Below, one piece after another: positions 34,475-43,801 of a stretch of DNA of 64,000 nt. The position numbers and the translations under genes are program-made. Positions within the stretch are counted from its first letter, which is position 1, and every line of letters begins with the position of its first letter. The DNA lies in assembly GCA_025357875.1 (NCBI GenBank), contig JANYLK010000218.1, positions 62,001 to 126,000 of the forward strand, written 5' to 3'. Source of the stretch: Granulicella sp. GTDB taxonomy: Bacteria > Acidobacteriota > Terriglobia > Terriglobales > Acidobacteriaceae. A model generated the notes under the pieces. That model was not told the DNA's origin. It saw only the letters and a list, made by a program, of their open reading frames with translations, and did no database searches.

Positions 34475-34491
34475 TGCACGAGTCAGGCCAA
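34475..34491 (-). promoter_or_regulatory. Sigma-54-type promoter candidate before the fliN-like gene
   Basis: Minus-strand TTGGCCTGACTCGTGCA has GG (34489-34488) and GC (34477-34476) with 10 nt between, matching TTGGCAC-N5-TTGCA at nine of the informative bases. The start of transcription would be at 34464, immediately before ATG 34463. Confidence 0.55.
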
Positions 34492-34597
34492 CAATCCTGG
34501 AGCTACATTAGCGATCTTTCACATCGGATTGGACCGCGCTGCCGGCAAAAGCATCACGGTCCTTCAGGGTGACCACCATCCACGTCCCTATAGATCG

Positions 34598-35833
34598 CTA
34601 GCGGATCATATTAATGGTCTCCTGTGTCACCGTATCAAACGTTGTCACCGTCTTTGAGTTCGCTTCGAACGCTCGTTGCGTAACGATCAGGTTTGCAAAC
34701 TCGGTCGAGATGTCTACGTTCGACTGTTCCAAGGTGTCGTCTTTGATGGAACCGCGTCCACCCGCGCCCGGCGCGCCCACTGTCGCCGCACCTGATGCCG
34801 CTGTCGTCTGGTAGTTGTTGCCACCTTCGATGGTGAGGCCCTCAACGTTGGTCACCGAGGCGACCGCGATCTGACCGACAGTCTGAGTCTGGCCGTTCGA
34901 GAATGAAGCCGAGATCACTCCCGCCGAGTTTACCGAGAAATCCTTGTACGAGCCGCTTGCGAAGCCGTCCTGATTGCTCGTGGTCGCAGTGGATGTGCCT
35001 ACCGTCTGTCCAATCTGTGGTGCTCCGCTTGAGCTATAAAGTTTCCAATTGAACGTCATTGCGCTCGCGCCGTCCGACATTCCCGGAAAAGTTATGCCTG
35101 CTACGTTTGCTGCGGGAGTCACAAGAGCGCCCGACGAGTTGAAGGTCAACGTGCCAGTCGTGTTTACCGGTATGCTTCCCGTCGTCATATCACCTGGCGG
35201 CATGGAAATCACGTAATTCCATGTATTGTCCGCTGTCTTGGTAAAGTTCACCGATACCGCATGGCTGGTTCCAAGGGAGTCGTACATCGTGATGGTGGTC
35301 GAGAACGGCCCACCGATTGCCGTCGCAGCATCCAGGTTGCCCGTAAACCCGAAGTTCTGCGTGGCCTGTGCCCCCTGAGTTGCGTCGACTGGAATCTGTA
35401 GCGCCGTGAGCGGCGTGTTGGTATTGACGACGCCATTGGCCGCGGCATATCCCATGACGCTATCTCCGCCGGTTGTGGTGAGATTGCCGCTCTGATCCAG
35501 TTGGAAATTTCCGGCGCGTGTCAGTTGCTGGATGCCCTGATGGTTAACCACAAAAAAGCCGCTGCCATTGAGAGCCATGTCGGTTGCATTGGTCGTGGTA
35601 GCCAGCGAGCCCCCGGTGAAGTTGGTGTTCGTCCCGGCAACTTGCGTACCCAGACCCACCTGGAGCGCATTCCCGGAACCCGTGTTCCCGATGTTTTGAT
35701 AGAACAAGTCGGAGAAGCTTGTCGTTTGACCTTTGAAGGCAGTGGTGTTGAGATTCGCGAGATTGTTTCCGATCGTATTGAGCGCGACCGAGTTCGCCTC
35801 AAGTCCTGTAAGTGCAATTGAAAAAGATGGCAT
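34598..35833 (-). CDS. flgE: Flagellar hook protein FlgE
   Basis: 411 residues with MPSFSIALTGLEANSVALNTIGNNLANLNTTAFKGQTTSFSDLFYQNI at the start, the central DMALNGSGFFVVNHQGIQQLTRAGNF core, and the end ESNVDISTEFANLIVTQRAFEANSKTVTTFDTVTQETINMIR-type helix (EQSNVDIS here). Length is normal for a hook protein. It follows flgD by 30 bp with an AGGGG ribosome site. 134 bp separate it from the next gene downstream. Confidence 0.96.
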   Translation of the reverse strand: MPSFSIALTGLEANSVALNTIGNNLANLNTTAFKGQTTSFSDLFYQNIGNTGSGNALQVGLGTQVAGTNTNFTGGSLATTTNATDMALNGSGFFVVNHQGIQQLTRAGNFQLDQSGNLTTTGGDSVMGYAAANGVVNTNTPLTALQIPVDATQGAQATQNFGFTGNLDAATAIGGPFSTTITMYDSLGTSHAVSVNFTKTADNTWNYVISMPPGDMTTGSIPVNTTGTLTFNSSGALVTPAANVAGITFPGMSDGASAMTFNWKLYSSSGAPQIGQTVGTSTATTSNQDGFASGSYKDFSVNSAGVISASFSNGQTQTVGQIAVASVTNVEGLTIEGGNNYQTTAASGAATVGAPGAGGRGSIKDDTLEQSNVDISTEFANLIVTQRAFEANSKTVTTFDTVTQETINMIR

Positions 35834-35863
35834 TTCCGAACCCCTTGTGTTATCGCTGAGAAA

Positions 35864-36241
35864 TTATTGTGATGAGGCTGTGCCGCCGACGGCGTTCGCT
35901 GAAGGATTGCCAGTCGCGCCCGTCGCCGTATTCAGTGTCGTAATGCCCTTATTAATCCCAATCAACTGCTGCAGGCTGTTCACGCCTACCATCTGGGAGA
36001 TGTATGCGGTTGGGTCTGTGGGCTTGGTCGGGTCCTGATTCTTCATTTCCGCGACTAGCAGAGTCAGAAAATCGTTTGCTGTTACGGTCGCGCTGTCGAT
36101 CGACGTTGAAGAAGTTGTACTCCCGGTGTTTTCGGTAGCGGCGTGCGATGACACCCTTGGCCGAGCGAGGGCGCCTGCCACGCTAGCGGCTGAACTTGCT
36201 ACCTGTGGAACGGTTGCTACGATTTGCGGAATATTCTGCAT
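35864..36241 (-). CDS. flgD: Hook-capping protein FlgD, short form
   Basis: 125 residues containing the conserved FlgD motif ANDFLTLLVAEMKNQDPTKPTDPTAYISQMVGVNSLQQLIGINKGI. The protein stops soon after, so the C-terminal FlgD Ig/tudor domains (another roughly 100 residues) are missing. Such short FlgD forms are known in several phyla; whether this one alone caps the hook is not clear. The N-terminal 50 residues are Ala/Ser/Thr-rich. It is between fliK and flgE. Confidence 0.88.
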   Translation of the reverse strand: MQNIPQIVATVPQVASSAASVAGALARPRVSSHAATENTGSTTSSTSIDSATVTANDFLTLLVAEMKNQDPTKPTDPTAYISQMVGVNSLQQLIGINKGITTLNTATGATGNPSANAVGGTASSQ

Positions 36242-36313
36242 GATTATCCTCTTTCACTTGTTGCAACCCATGAATCTGTTGTCTTCCTGGCGGCAGGACT
36301 TGACTGGCTCCGT

Positions 36314-37828
36314 TCATGCACAAACACTCAACCAGCTTCCGTTGGTGCCAGCCCGAACTCCGAATGGCCATGTTTGCCCAATTGCCTCGCGAGAAATTCT
36401 TTGCATTTCTTCAACCGACCTATCCGTAGCGAGATCGTCGTCATCACCGATCCCACTCGTGTTGGTCGGTGTGGAGCGAGTCGCAGGCGAATCGCCATGA
36501 GCTTGCTGATGTTTGTGATCCCCTCCATCGACGTTCGTTGTCTCGCCCCTTGGATCATGGCCCCGGGTGTCTCCGCTCTGTTGGCTGGTTGTGGCATCGG
36601 CGAACGTACTATTTGCACTTGCTGCAAAGCGGTGAACGGAAAGATCAGTCACACTGATTGCCTCGGTTCCTAGATACTTGACCATCTCCGGAAGACTGCC
36701 CCTGAGTGAGTCATGAGCAAGAGCGCTTGCAGTGAGCGAGGCGATAACGTCTCCCCCGGGGCCCAACTCGGCGCGTATCCGCAGCCAGCCGTGGATACCA
36801 TCCAGGACTCCGACGTCCAATTGGGTCGGCATTACAGAAGGCACGAAGTGCAGGCTTTTGACTCCGGCAGCGTCGAGCACATTTGTTTCAAAGAGTTGAA
36901 GATCAACACGCGCGGATGACAACGTTGCATGATTCGGCGCAATTGTCTGGGTCAAGGCACTTGAATCCAATTGCTGATAAAGATGCGAACCACTCAGAGT
37001 CGAGGGTGCCGCTTCAGGGATCGGGGTGAGACCAATTTCGTTCTTACTCGGTACCGGAGAAGCCGCGGCCTCTCGATCCTGGCAAGGCGACGGAACTATT
37101 GCAGACTTGGCTATCAACTTAGCCGGCTTCGACAGGAGGCTTTCAACTGACCCCAAGCTGGGTTTTGCGGCAGTGCTATTTACAGTCTCGGCGCATTCAG
37201 AAGCCCGGTCCGGCTTCAGCGTTGGCAACACCGTTTTCGCTGATCCGGAGTTCTTCCTCCCCTGATTCTGCAGTACATCCACTCCGTAAGTCGGGGCAGA
37301 GCAGGCACCTTCGACTCGAGTTGGCGCGGCTATAACATCGGTAAATGTCACAACCTGAGGATTCACGACCTCCGCAGAGTTGGCCATCGCCCCCTTCTTC
37401 GTCTCAACATTTGCGTTCGAAGACGCTGTCTCAGTGACGACTGTTGCAGCTCTGCCAGCATTTGCATGTGCAGTGGGTATATCAGCAATAGCTGCATCCG
37501 GCGGCACGACTGTGTTCGGCTCCGGTGGAAGGGGGGTAATTTGATTTTGCGCGGCTGGTGTCGAGTCTTCTGCTTTCCCAGCAGAAGCGCTTTCGCCTGC
37601 TTTCGCGGCGCTCAGCAAACTCAAACTATTCTTGCTCGGGGCTGAATCTTCGGGAGCGGTTTTTGCTGTCACAAGACCTGACGCTGACAGGCTTCTGGCC
37701 GCAAGGATTTCTCTATGCCACCCCAGACTGAACCCTTCCATCAAAGTTGAAGATCGCGTCGAAACACTCATCTTCGACGGCATTGCGGCCGGACTGGTTT
37801 CCATGGTCGTTATTTGCGGTGCCTGCAT
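36314..37828 (-). CDS. fliK: FliK-like hook-length control protein
   Basis: The start ATG 37828 has GAGGG 8 nt before it and lies 17 nt after the predicted sigma-54 start site; TTG 37855 is less likely. 504 residues, mostly low-complexity Ala/Ser/Thr/Pro sequence typical of the FliK ruler. A FliK C-terminal-like fold appears late: LDVGVLDGIHGWLRIRAELGPGGDVIASLTASALAHDSLRGSLPEMVKYLGTEAISVTDLSVH, followed by a His/Asp-rich tail. Position before flgD and flgE supports the call. Confidence 0.78.
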   Translation of the reverse strand: MQAPQITTMETSPAAMPSKMSVSTRSSTLMEGFSLGWHREILAARSLSASGLVTAKTAPEDSAPSKNSLSLLSAAKAGESASAGKAEDSTPAAQNQITPLPPEPNTVVPPDAAIADIPTAHANAGRAATVVTETASSNANVETKKGAMANSAEVVNPQVVTFTDVIAAPTRVEGACSAPTYGVDVLQNQGRKNSGSAKTVLPTLKPDRASECAETVNSTAAKPSLGSVESLLSKPAKLIAKSAIVPSPCQDREAAASPVPSKNEIGLTPIPEAAPSTLSGSHLYQQLDSSALTQTIAPNHATLSSARVDLQLFETNVLDAAGVKSLHFVPSVMPTQLDVGVLDGIHGWLRIRAELGPGGDVIASLTASALAHDSLRGSLPEMVKYLGTEAISVTDLSVHRFAASANSTFADATTSQQSGDTRGHDPRGETTNVDGGDHKHQQAHGDSPATRSTPTNTSGIGDDDDLATDRSVEEMQRISREAIGQTWPFGVRAGTNGSWLSVCA

Positions 37829-37854
37829 CGGTCGAGCCCTCGACACCTGGGACA

Positions 37855-37873
37855 AAGCACTTTAACGACCAAA
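37855..37873 (-). promoter_or_regulatory. Sigma-54-type promoter before fliK-flgD-flgE
   Basis: Minus-strand TTTGGTCGTTAAAGTGCTT: GG (37870-37869) and GC (37858-37857) with a 10-nt spacer. Transcription would start near 37845, leaving a 17-nt leader containing the GAGGG ribosome site of fliK. The remaining 37874-38002 shows nothing else. Confidence 0.6.
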
Positions 37874-38002
37874 CTCATCGAGCAAACAGCAGATCCGATT
37901 AGGAGCCGCTCATATTTCGAACCGTCAACCACTCATAGCGGGGCATAGCGATCCCGTTTTAGGGTGCTACTTGTGGGCGCGACTCAGCCGCGGTGATTCG
38001 AT

Positions 38003-38446
38003 CTAATCTGTCGGGCGTTTGCGGCGGCTAAGGAACCAGTCGTCGGTCGCCGACTGCGTATTACGCTCTTCTTCGTTTCGTGCCACTCGGTGGGCATCGT
38101 CAATGACCTGCTTCACCATTTCATGCTCACGCCTGCTTTCCAGGAACTTCTGTGTGGCTTCGGACGCGTAACTTACACGCGCACTCAGCAGGGTTCGCAG
38201 CCTACCGAGGTTCCATCCGGAAACTTCGCCCTGCGCGTCCGCCATCAGCCACTCACCCCTATCACCGGAAGCCAATGCTGCACGGCCCGCTAACTTCGAT
38301 TCTGCCAAAGCTGTCTGCTGCCGTTGAAGGCCAGCCCCAACCTGGGCCAGGGAAGCAAACGCCTGCTTCAGAGCTCGGCGATCCAGATCCTCACTCAGCT
38401 TCCGGATTGCAAGCAGACGTTGCAAGCGCTGTGCCCTTAGGCTCAT
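38003..38446 (-). CDS. fliJ: FliJ-like coiled-coil export protein
   Basis: 147 residues, almost all helical and charged (RLQRLLAIRKLSEDLDRRALKQAF at the start, LESRREHEMVKQVIDDAHRVARNEEERN at the end), as in FliJ, the central stalk of the export ATPase. Sequence identity to FliJ is low, as is usual; position right after fliI with an ATGA overlap is the main support. It is the last gene of the flgB-fliJ unit. Confidence 0.82.
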   Translation of the reverse strand: MSLRAQRLQRLLAIRKLSEDLDRRALKQAFASLAQVGAGLQRQQTALAESKLAGRAALASGDRGEWLMADAQGEVSGWNLGRLRTLLSARVSYASEATQKFLESRREHEMVKQVIDDAHRVARNEEERNTQSATDDWFLSRRKRPTD

Positions 38447-39762
38447 ATGCCGATCTCGAGCGCCTGTAGTTGGGAGATGCAGTCCGCCAGGCTGACTCGC
38501 TCGCCGAACTCCTGGGTGAAGAATTCGCGGAGAATTGGCCGCGCGGCAAGTGCTTGATCCAGTTCAATGTCGGCTCCTGCCTTGTACGCTCCAATTCGTA
38601 CCAGGTCTTCGGACCTTGCATATGCCGCCATCAACCTTCTTACTAGAGCTGCCTTAGTGCGATGCTCCACAGAGGTGACCGCAGGCATAAGCCGGCTGAT
38701 GGAATCCAGTACGTTCACCGCTGGATACCATCCTTCGGCAGCCATGGCGCGCGAGAGAACAATATGTCCGTCAAGTAGCGAACGGACAGCGTCCACCAAC
38801 GGATCCTGTTGATCGTCGCCTTCCATCAGCACTGTATAGAAGGCAGTCACACTGCCCTGATTGAAGTTGCCGGCGCGCTCCACCAGACGCGCAAGCCGTG
38901 AGAAGACAGATGGCGTATACCCTTTGCTGGCGGGCGGTTCGCCGGCGGCCAGACCTACTTCGCGCGCAGCCATCGCGTAACGAGTCAGCGAGTCCAGGAC
39001 GAGCAGAACGTGTTTTCCGCGCGATGCATAGAATTCCGCAACTGAAGTGGCTGCAAGGGCGGCACGCATACGTAGCAGCGGAGATTCGTCTGAGGTGGAC
39101 ACTAATACTACGGACCGTTTTCGACCTTCTTCACCCAGCGCATCCTCGAGAAACTCTCTTACTTCTCGGCCACGCTCTCCCACCAGTCCCACCACGGTCA
39201 AGTCGGCCGCGGTATTGCGGGTCATCATTCCGATGAGTGTGCTCTTACCCACGCCTGACCCGCCAAAGATTCCCACGCGTTGGCCGCGACCAACGGTGAG
39301 CAAACCATCCAGGACCCGCACCCCGGTTGATAGGGGCTTACGAATCGGAACACGCTCCATCGCTTTTGGCACGACTCCATCGAGCGGCCATGCGCCGCCG
39401 ATCCTCAGCGGAGCGAGTCCATCGAGCGGACGCCCAAGTGCATCCAGGACCCGGCCGGTCATGTGTTCGCTCAATGCCATCTGTGGAACCACGCCAAGTG
39501 CCGCAAGCGCGTCTCCGTAGCGAATACCCTGGGTGGCGGCGAGCGGCATCGCGACCACATGGGGGCCGCGAAAGCCGATCACCTCCGCCTCGTGCCTGGC
39601 ACCGTCCGCGTCGACAATCTCGCAACACTCACCGACGGAACATAGCGGCCCTTCGGACTCAATCGTCTGCCCGTTAGCCTTGACTACGCGCCCGTGCCAC
39701 CGCCACGCCGGCCGTTCAGCCAACCGTTCGAAGTAAGGCTGAAGTGAGCTGTGTTCTGTCAC
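38443..39762 (-). CDS. fliI: Flagellum-specific ATPase FliI
   Basis: GTG 39762 overlaps the TGA of fliH (GTGA) and gives 439 residues, the family length; an extension to 39945 lies inside fliH. Walker A is GGSGVGKST, Walker B VLLVLDSLTRYAMAAREVGLAAGEPP, with the F1-like catalytic region LVGERGREVREFLEDALGEEG. The C-terminus DIELDQALAARPILREFFTQ is typical. It forms the hexameric ATPase at the export gate base with FliH and FliJ. Confidence 0.96.
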   Translation of the reverse strand: MTEHSSLQPYFERLAERPAWRWHGRVVKANGQTIESEGPLCSVGECCEIVDADGARHEAEVIGFRGPHVVAMPLAATQGIRYGDALAALGVVPQMALSEHMTGRVLDALGRPLDGLAPLRIGGAWPLDGVVPKAMERVPIRKPLSTGVRVLDGLLTVGRGQRVGIFGGSGVGKSTLIGMMTRNTAADLTVVGLVGERGREVREFLEDALGEEGRKRSVVLVSTSDESPLLRMRAALAATSVAEFYASRGKHVLLVLDSLTRYAMAAREVGLAAGEPPASKGYTPSVFSRLARLVERAGNFNQGSVTAFYTVLMEGDDQQDPLVDAVRSLLDGHIVLSRAMAAEGWYPAVNVLDSISRLMPAVTSVEHRTKAALVRRLMAAYARSEDLVRIGAYKAGADIELDQALAARPILREFFTQEFGERVSLADCISQLQALEIGI

Positions 39763-40565
39763 TCGACAGGCCTGTGATTCAACAGATCGAAGAAGCCCTT
39801 CTCGATCTCTTCCAACTGGACGTGTACTCCCAGTTCTACCGTGCCCATCTTTGTCTCGAGCACACATTCGCCACGTTCGAGCCGCGAATCCTCGACCACC
39901 TTGGGTCGTTCCGACGCCTCCGTCGCATGAAATGCGCCCTCCCATGCCGCCACATCCGCACCTATTACACGCATCACCACGCCGCTTCGATCTGCCATCT
40001 TCTCCAGTGCTACTCGAACCACGCCAGTCAACAGAAGAGGATCGAGTTGCGCCTCGCGGTGCAATACGCGCGCCGCGATGGCCAAGGCGAGGCGCACAAC
40101 CTCCTGTTCCACTTCGACGAAGTATAGGTCTTTGACGCCTCGGAATTGATCTAAAGAGTCCGCCAACCGGCGCCGCTCCTGGGCTACGGTGAGCGTCAGT
40201 TCAGCTTCCATCTGCGTACGCGCCCCGCTTCGTCCTTGTAATTCACCCAGCTGAAATCCTTCTTGTCGTGCCGCATCGATCGTACTGAGAAGCAATGTTT
40301 GCGTCGCTCCGGCATCATCGCAGGAATACTGTCCTGCCGAGCGGATGCCGCTGCTGTATGCTCCGAATCGCTTGCCGATTAGTGACTCGTCCGACTGATT
40401 CATTCGGTTTACATCTTCACCTGTCAAACAGCGAAACTCACATGGAACAACAATACTTTCGGGCATTACAAACGCGGTCAAGGTGCTGGCTCCGTATGCG
40501 GCGACCGGGTAGGTGTTCCGGGACGCAACTCCAATTCCATTCACATCAGACGGCGAGTTCATCAT
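39759..40565 (-). CDS. fliH: FliH-like negative regulator of the export ATPase
   Basis: 268 residues. The C-terminal domain is recognisable: EQEVVRLALAIAARVLHREAQLDPLLLTGVVRVALEKM, then RGECVLETKMGTVELGVHVQLEEIEKGFFDLL, the FliH/HrpE/YscL pattern. The N-terminal third (to about residue 95) is variable. The start ATG 40565 or 40562 has GGAGG upstream and overlaps fliG by about 20 nt. It keeps FliI in a dimer and binds FliN. Confidence 0.9.
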   Translation of the reverse strand: MMNSPSDVNGIGVASRNTYPVAAYGASTLTAFVMPESIVVPCEFRCLTGEDVNRMNQSDESLIGKRFGAYSSGIRSAGQYSCDDAGATQTLLLSTIDAARQEGFQLGELQGRSGARTQMEAELTLTVAQERRRLADSLDQFRGVKDLYFVEVEQEVVRLALAIAARVLHREAQLDPLLLTGVVRVALEKMADRSGVVMRVIGADVAAWEGAFHATEASERPKVVEDSRLERGECVLETKMGTVELGVHVQLEEIEKGFFDLLNHRPVE

Positions 40566-41607
40566 CGGCCTCCAGCTTTAATGTGATCTTGCCCTCTGCT
40601 TCAAGCGAGTGCGCCGTGACCAGCAGTTCCTGTTGAGCGCGTGCAACTTCCTTTGTGCGTACCGGCCCCATCGCCTCCATATCGTCCTTCAACATTTCCA
40701 CTGCTCGAGTGCTCATCGCCTTGAACAGATGTGCTTTCAAATTCTCCTTCGCTCCCTTCAGAGACAAAGCCAGAACGCGTTTATCTACAGCGGCTATGAG
40801 CTCGCGGACGCTGGCCTCGGGTACCGTTAGCAGGTCTTCAAAGGTAAACATCAGGTTGCGAATTCCGATTGCCAGCTTCGGCTCATCGACTTCGATCGCC
40901 TCGATGATGGTCTTGCTGGAGACCATGTCCAACCGGTTCAGCATATCGGCGACTGCCTTGAAGCCTGCGTAGGATCTCCGACCATTTGAACCCATAGCCT
41001 CCATCCGCCGGTGCAGAATCACGCCAACCTTTTCTGCCATCTCAGGTGAGAACTGGCGCATCTCGGCAAGCCTGCGCACGGTGTCGACACGCAAGCCGGC
41101 ATCGAGATGCATAAGGAGCGCGGAGCCACGCTTGGGGTCTAAATGCGCAAGCACAAGAGCCACCGTCTGAGGGTGCTCGTTCTCCAGAAACTTGCTTAAC
41201 TGGTGGGGATCCATCTTGTGCAGCATCCCCAGATCGCCATGGGTTCGCTCCCGCATCCCTCGCACTTCGAGAAGCATTTCTGCGGCCCGCACCGGTCCGA
41301 AAGCCATCGTCAACAGCCGGGTTGCGTAGTCAGGCCCGCCTCGCACCATGTACTGCTCGGTTTCCAGCAGCCCATAAAATTCCATGAGCACCTGGGTCAA
41401 TTGCCCTTGCGGAACCTCACCCAGCCGGGTGATCTCATCCGTCACTTGCTGCACGTCGCCGTTTGAAAGACTTTGAAAAAATATCTTTGCCAAATCATCA
41501 CCAACCGCGACCATCAAAATTGCCGCCTTGCGCAGTCCGGGCAGCCCGGTGGGTGTAAATCCAAGAGGCATCTCGGCCGGTTGCTGGAGCATAGCCTGAG
41601 CCGCCAT
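40546..41607 (-). CDS. fliG: Flagellar motor switch protein FliG
   Basis: ATG 41607 shares a base with the TAA of fliF (TAATG), giving 353 residues. The FliG domains are in order: LRKAAILMVAVGDDLAKIFFQSLSNGDVQQVTDEI, the middle EHPQTVALVLAHLDPKRGSALL (EHPQT motif) and the C-terminal LMFTFEDLLTVPEASVRELIAAVDKRVLALSLKGAKENLKAHLFKAMSTRAVEMLKDDM with the torque-helix charges. It interacts with the stator. Confidence 0.96.
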   Translation of the reverse strand: MAAQAMLQQPAEMPLGFTPTGLPGLRKAAILMVAVGDDLAKIFFQSLSNGDVQQVTDEITRLGEVPQGQLTQVLMEFYGLLETEQYMVRGGPDYATRLLTMAFGPVRAAEMLLEVRGMRERTHGDLGMLHKMDPHQLSKFLENEHPQTVALVLAHLDPKRGSALLMHLDAGLRVDTVRRLAEMRQFSPEMAEKVGVILHRRMEAMGSNGRRSYAGFKAVADMLNRLDMVSSKTIIEAIEVDEPKLAIGIRNLMFTFEDLLTVPEASVRELIAAVDKRVLALSLKGAKENLKAHLFKAMSTRAVEMLKDDMEAMGPVRTKEVARAQQELLVTAHSLEAEGKITLKLEADDELAV

Positions 41608-43424
41608 TATTGCTCCTGTCCCGCAGGAGCATTGATCCACGATTCCAGAAGCCGCGTGCTCTGCGCCGGCTCCTTGCGGATTTGATCGGAGATGTGTTCA
41701 TAGATTGCCTGAGTGTCGGTTGGGCGTTGGAGAGGAATAAACGCAGCGTTCGAGCCGCTGGTAAGAGGCATTGCGTCAGTGGATCTACGGGTCGGTCTCG
41801 CTGACGCCGTGCCACCCGATCCCGCAGGCAATGCGACAGAAGTTTGGCTTAGCACGGTCATCATCTGGCGTGTCATCGGTTTCAACACGAGCATCACCAA
41901 AATCAGGCCGAGAGTAAAGAAACTCACTGTCTTTAGAAGTCCAGGCTGCGCATGTAACACGGTGCCAGTCTGATCCATCAACTTCTCCAGTCCGGCTGGA
42001 CTAGCTTCTCGGACGTTGGACGAAAAGCCAACATTTTCGATGACGACCTGATCCCCGCGCGCCGCATCGAATCCCACCGCCGCCCGCGCCAGTTTTTCAA
42101 GTCTTTGCATCTCTTCCGGTTTGCGCGGTGTCCAAATGGCCTTTGCGAGCTTGCCGGTCCCGTCCATTGTCATCCGATCATTCACCACTATAGCGGCGGT
42201 CACACGCTCTATTCGTCCTGGGCCCTGTTCGGAGTGCAAGACATGCCGAGTGACCGCGTAACTGTTGGTCTCTTCGGTCATCATCTGACCGTCAGGCTGT
42301 GACCCGCTTTGCGGATACACCGGAAGCCCAGCATTTTTCTGACCTCGACCGGGCTGTGCGCCTGCACGCGCTGTTTGCATCAGTGGAGGGACTGCTGCTG
42401 CGCCTGACCCAGCTGCCTGCAAGCTGCCCGGAGCGGTAGCCCCGGGTGTGTTGCTTGCCGTTCCTGGAACACCGGAGGCGTGCGGCTTGATTCCCATTGA
42501 TTGTTCACTCTTGTGCAGACTGAGCGGCGCCACTTGAGTTGGGTCGTAAACCTCATCGGTCTTCTCTTCACTGCCCTGGTCGTAAAGCACATTCACGCTG
42601 ACATGCACATTCCCGCCGCCCGCTGCAGGCTCCAGCATGGCTACCAATTTGTCTTCGAGAGCCCGCTCTGCATCGCCCCCAACTTCCCCAGCACCGGGAG
42701 GAGTCAGCTTGAGCCGTCCATCGGCATCCACAAGTGTCACGTCAGAAGCGCTCAAATTCTCAACTGCTCCAGCTATCAGGCTTCGGATCGCGTCAGCTTG
42801 TCCTGACGGCATCAATGAGCGTCGCAGTTGAAGGACAACAGATGCCTTTGCAGCGTGGTCGCCTTCTCCAAACAATGAATCTTTTGGAAGCACAACATGC
42901 ACCCGCGCCGATCGCACTACAGCAAGTGTGCCGATGGTATGTTCCAGTTCCCCTTCAAGAGCGCGCTGGTAATTGACCTTTTCGTCGAACTCTGACCCTA
43001 CCCAGTTCGGCTTGTCGAAGAGTTCGAACCCCATCCGACCGGATTGGGGCATCCCTTTTGCTGCAACCTCCATACGCGCCTTATCCAGTTGGTCCGCGCT
43101 CACCTCCACGCCGCTGCTGTCCTCCGTCATCTGGAACGCTATGCCTGCCGCCGAGAGTTCCTGAGCTATCTGTTGCGTATCCTTGGCGTCCAATCCGGAG
43201 AAGAGTATTCGCCAATCTGGTCTGGCCGCGTACCACATCATCCCCGCGCAGGCTGCAGCGACAAGCAAGGCCGACGCGCCCATCCAGTTACGCCGTGAGG
43301 GAGGCATTCCCATAAAGCGCCCGCGGGCATCTCCGGCCATGGACGTGATGCGTTCTAGTGCCGAACCAGGTCCCGCCCGGACCTGGGGTGCGGGTATCTT
43401 TCCCAATTGTGCGCCGTCAGCCAT
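41607..43424 (-). CDS. fliF: Flagellar MS-ring protein FliF
   Basis: 605 residues with two membrane helices (about 48-66 and 510-530). The YscJ/FliF secretin-type ring domain holds LFSGLDAKDTQQIAQELSAAGIAF and the conserved MGFELFDKPNWVGSEFDEKVNYQRALEGELEHTI segment, then SARVHVVLPKDSLF. A Gly/Ala/Pro-rich stretch (about 300-370) precedes RIERVTAAIVVND. The C-terminal tail (TRLLESWI) binds FliG. The ATG at 43424 begins MADGAQLG. Confidence 0.96.
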   Translation of the reverse strand: MADGAQLGKIPAPQVRAGPGSALERITSMAGDARGRFMGMPPSRRNWMGASALLVAAACAGMMWYAARPDWRILFSGLDAKDTQQIAQELSAAGIAFQMTEDSSGVEVSADQLDKARMEVAAKGMPQSGRMGFELFDKPNWVGSEFDEKVNYQRALEGELEHTIGTLAVVRSARVHVVLPKDSLFGEGDHAAKASVVLQLRRSLMPSGQADAIRSLIAGAVENLSASDVTLVDADGRLKLTPPGAGEVGGDAERALEDKLVAMLEPAAGGGNVHVSVNVLYDQGSEEKTDEVYDPTQVAPLSLHKSEQSMGIKPHASGVPGTASNTPGATAPGSLQAAGSGAAAVPPLMQTARAGAQPGRGQKNAGLPVYPQSGSQPDGQMMTEETNSYAVTRHVLHSEQGPGRIERVTAAIVVNDRMTMDGTGKLAKAIWTPRKPEEMQRLEKLARAAVGFDAARGDQVVIENVGFSSNVREASPAGLEKLMDQTGTVLHAQPGLLKTVSFFTLGLILVMLVLKPMTRQMMTVLSQTSVALPAGSGGTASARPTRRSTDAMPLTSGSNAAFIPLQRPTDTQAIYEHISDQIRKEPAQSTRLLESWINAPAGQEQ

Positions 43425-43455
43425 AAAGCAACTCTCACTTCACTGATTTCCCGCT

Positions 43456-43767
43456 TCAGAACTGCATGCCCATCATCTGCTGATACGCCCCTACTGCCTT
43501 ATTCCGAACTTGTAATGCGAGTTCAAATGCCATATTTGCTTTTTCGGTCGCAATCATCGCATCGTGGATCTCAACGCCTTGTCCACTCAGCAAGCCTGTG
43601 ACTGCCTGCGAGGCTTTTGCATCGAGTGCAGAGGTCTGCTCCACCATGGATCGAAATACCCCATCAAATGGCATCGCCGCTCCGAGCGCACCTGCCGGAG
43701 TCGAGGATGATTTTCCTGCAACTGCTGCATTGATCGCATTTAGTCCGCCTACAAGACCATGAATCAC
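43456..43767 (-). CDS. fliE: Hook-basal body complex protein FliE
   Basis: 103 residues from GTG 43767, which has GGAGGTG 5 nt before it. The FliE C-terminus is clear: EIHDAMIATEKANMAFELALQVRNKAVGAYQQMMGMQF. It links the MS ring to the rod and is the first exported protein. It lies between flgC and fliF. Confidence 0.95.
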   Translation of the reverse strand: MIHGLVGGLNAINAAVAGKSSSTPAGALGAAMPFDGVFRSMVEQTSALDAKASQAVTGLLSGQGVEIHDAMIATEKANMAFELALQVRNKAVGAYQQMMGMQF

Positions 43768-43801
43768 AATCCACCTCCGATGCTTCGATTCTGCAACCGC
43801 T

